Source: Pseudomonas fluorescens
Lineage (GTDB): Bacteria; Pseudomonadota; Gammaproteobacteria; Pseudomonadales; Pseudomonadaceae
Length of the DNA: 37,929 bases
NCBI RefSeq assembly: GCF_902497855.1
Contig: NZ_CABVHU010000024.1
Location: forward strand, 66,666 to 104,594
Direction of reading: 5' to 3'
A program made the translations under genes and the position numbers. Below are positions 37,803 through 37,929 of this stretch, piece by piece. Below the pieces are notes generated by a model that was given only the letters and a program-made list of their open reading frames with translations, did no database searches and was not told the origin of the DNA. Each line of letters opens with the position of its first letter. Position 1 is the stretch's first letter.

Positions 37803-37929
37803 TTAGAAGAAGCCCAGCGGATTGATGTCGTAGCTCACCAGCAGGTTTTTGGTCTGCTGATAGTGATCGAGCATCATCTTGTGGGTTTCACGGCCGACGC
37901 CGGACTTCTTGTAGCCACCGAACGCGGCA
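37803..37929 (-). CDS. Aldehyde dehydrogenase, C-terminal fragment (cut by window edge)
   Basis: The last 41 residues are visible; the gene continues beyond the right edge. They read A-A-F-G-G-Y-K-K-S-G-V-G-R-E-T-H-K-M and end N-P-L-G-F-F, the standard C-terminus of the ExaC/AldB group of NAD-dependent aldehyde dehydrogenases. Next to the ethanolamine genes it most likely oxidises acetaldehyde to acetate. The stop is TAA at 37803-37805. Confidence 0.88.
   Translation of the reverse strand, partial: AAFGGYKKSGVGRETHKMMLDHYQQTKNLLVSYDINPLGFF

Overview
The window is a chromosomal segment of a Pseudomonas, most likely of the P. fluorescens group. The basis is the gene order nrdR-ribD-ribE-ribBA-ribH-nusB-thiL-pgpA ... 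ribA ... dxs-ispA-xseB, the high GC content, and many REP-type palindromes of the 'GTAGGAGC...GGCTTGC' kind between genes. No rRNA, tRNA, insertion sequence or CRISPR array was found.

Layout. 1-400: a tandem array of REP-pair units (130-bp period). 401-2570 (minus strand): a YscW/YbaY-like lipoprotein, a SAM methyltransferase and a thioredoxin-TPR co-chaperone (YbbN/CnoX). 2699-8690 (plus): a tightly packed housekeeping operon for ribonucleotide reductase control (nrdR), riboflavin synthesis (ribD, ribE, ribBA with a degenerate C-terminal half, ribH), antitermination (nusB), thiamine (thiL) and phospholipid synthesis (pgpA). 8713-11531 (plus): a periplasmic solute-binding protein, a stand-alone GTP cyclohydrolase II (ribA), a small membrane protein and a BtuF-like cobalamin-binding protein, facing a btuB receptor gene (11652-13535, minus). 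13659-16776 (minus): the isoprenoid genes dxs-ispA-xseB.

17130-27306 (plus) is the most distinctive part: a six-gene envelope operon matching the P. aeruginosa mag (magA-F) and E. coli yfa loci. It encodes two DUF2135 proteins at the ends, a membrane-anchored DUF2138 protein, a DUF1175 protein with an NlpC/P60-like Cys/His pair, a thioester-less bacterial alpha-2-macroglobulin (MagD), and a DUF2300 protein (MagE). MagE carries, in one chain, PBP-like SxxK/KT motifs, a SpoIID-like segment and an HExxH motif. The leader holds two hairpins that expose GGA in the loop, as expected for Rsm/Csr control.

27307-30660 is an accessory patch: a hipBA toxin-antitoxin pair with repeated operator-like sequences, a lone RelB/DinJ-type antitoxin, a small doubtful ORF and an S24 (LexA/CI-like) phage-type repressor. 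30825-33850 (minus): ppa, mtfA, a dedA gene and a GNAT acetyltransferase, with a 158-bp long-inverted-repeat element between ppa and mtfA. 33964-37929 (minus): ethanolamine use without a microcompartment (eat permease, eutB, eutC, and the 3' end of an aldehyde dehydrogenase). EutBC needs adenosylcobalamin, so the window holds both B12 uptake components and a B12-dependent enzyme.
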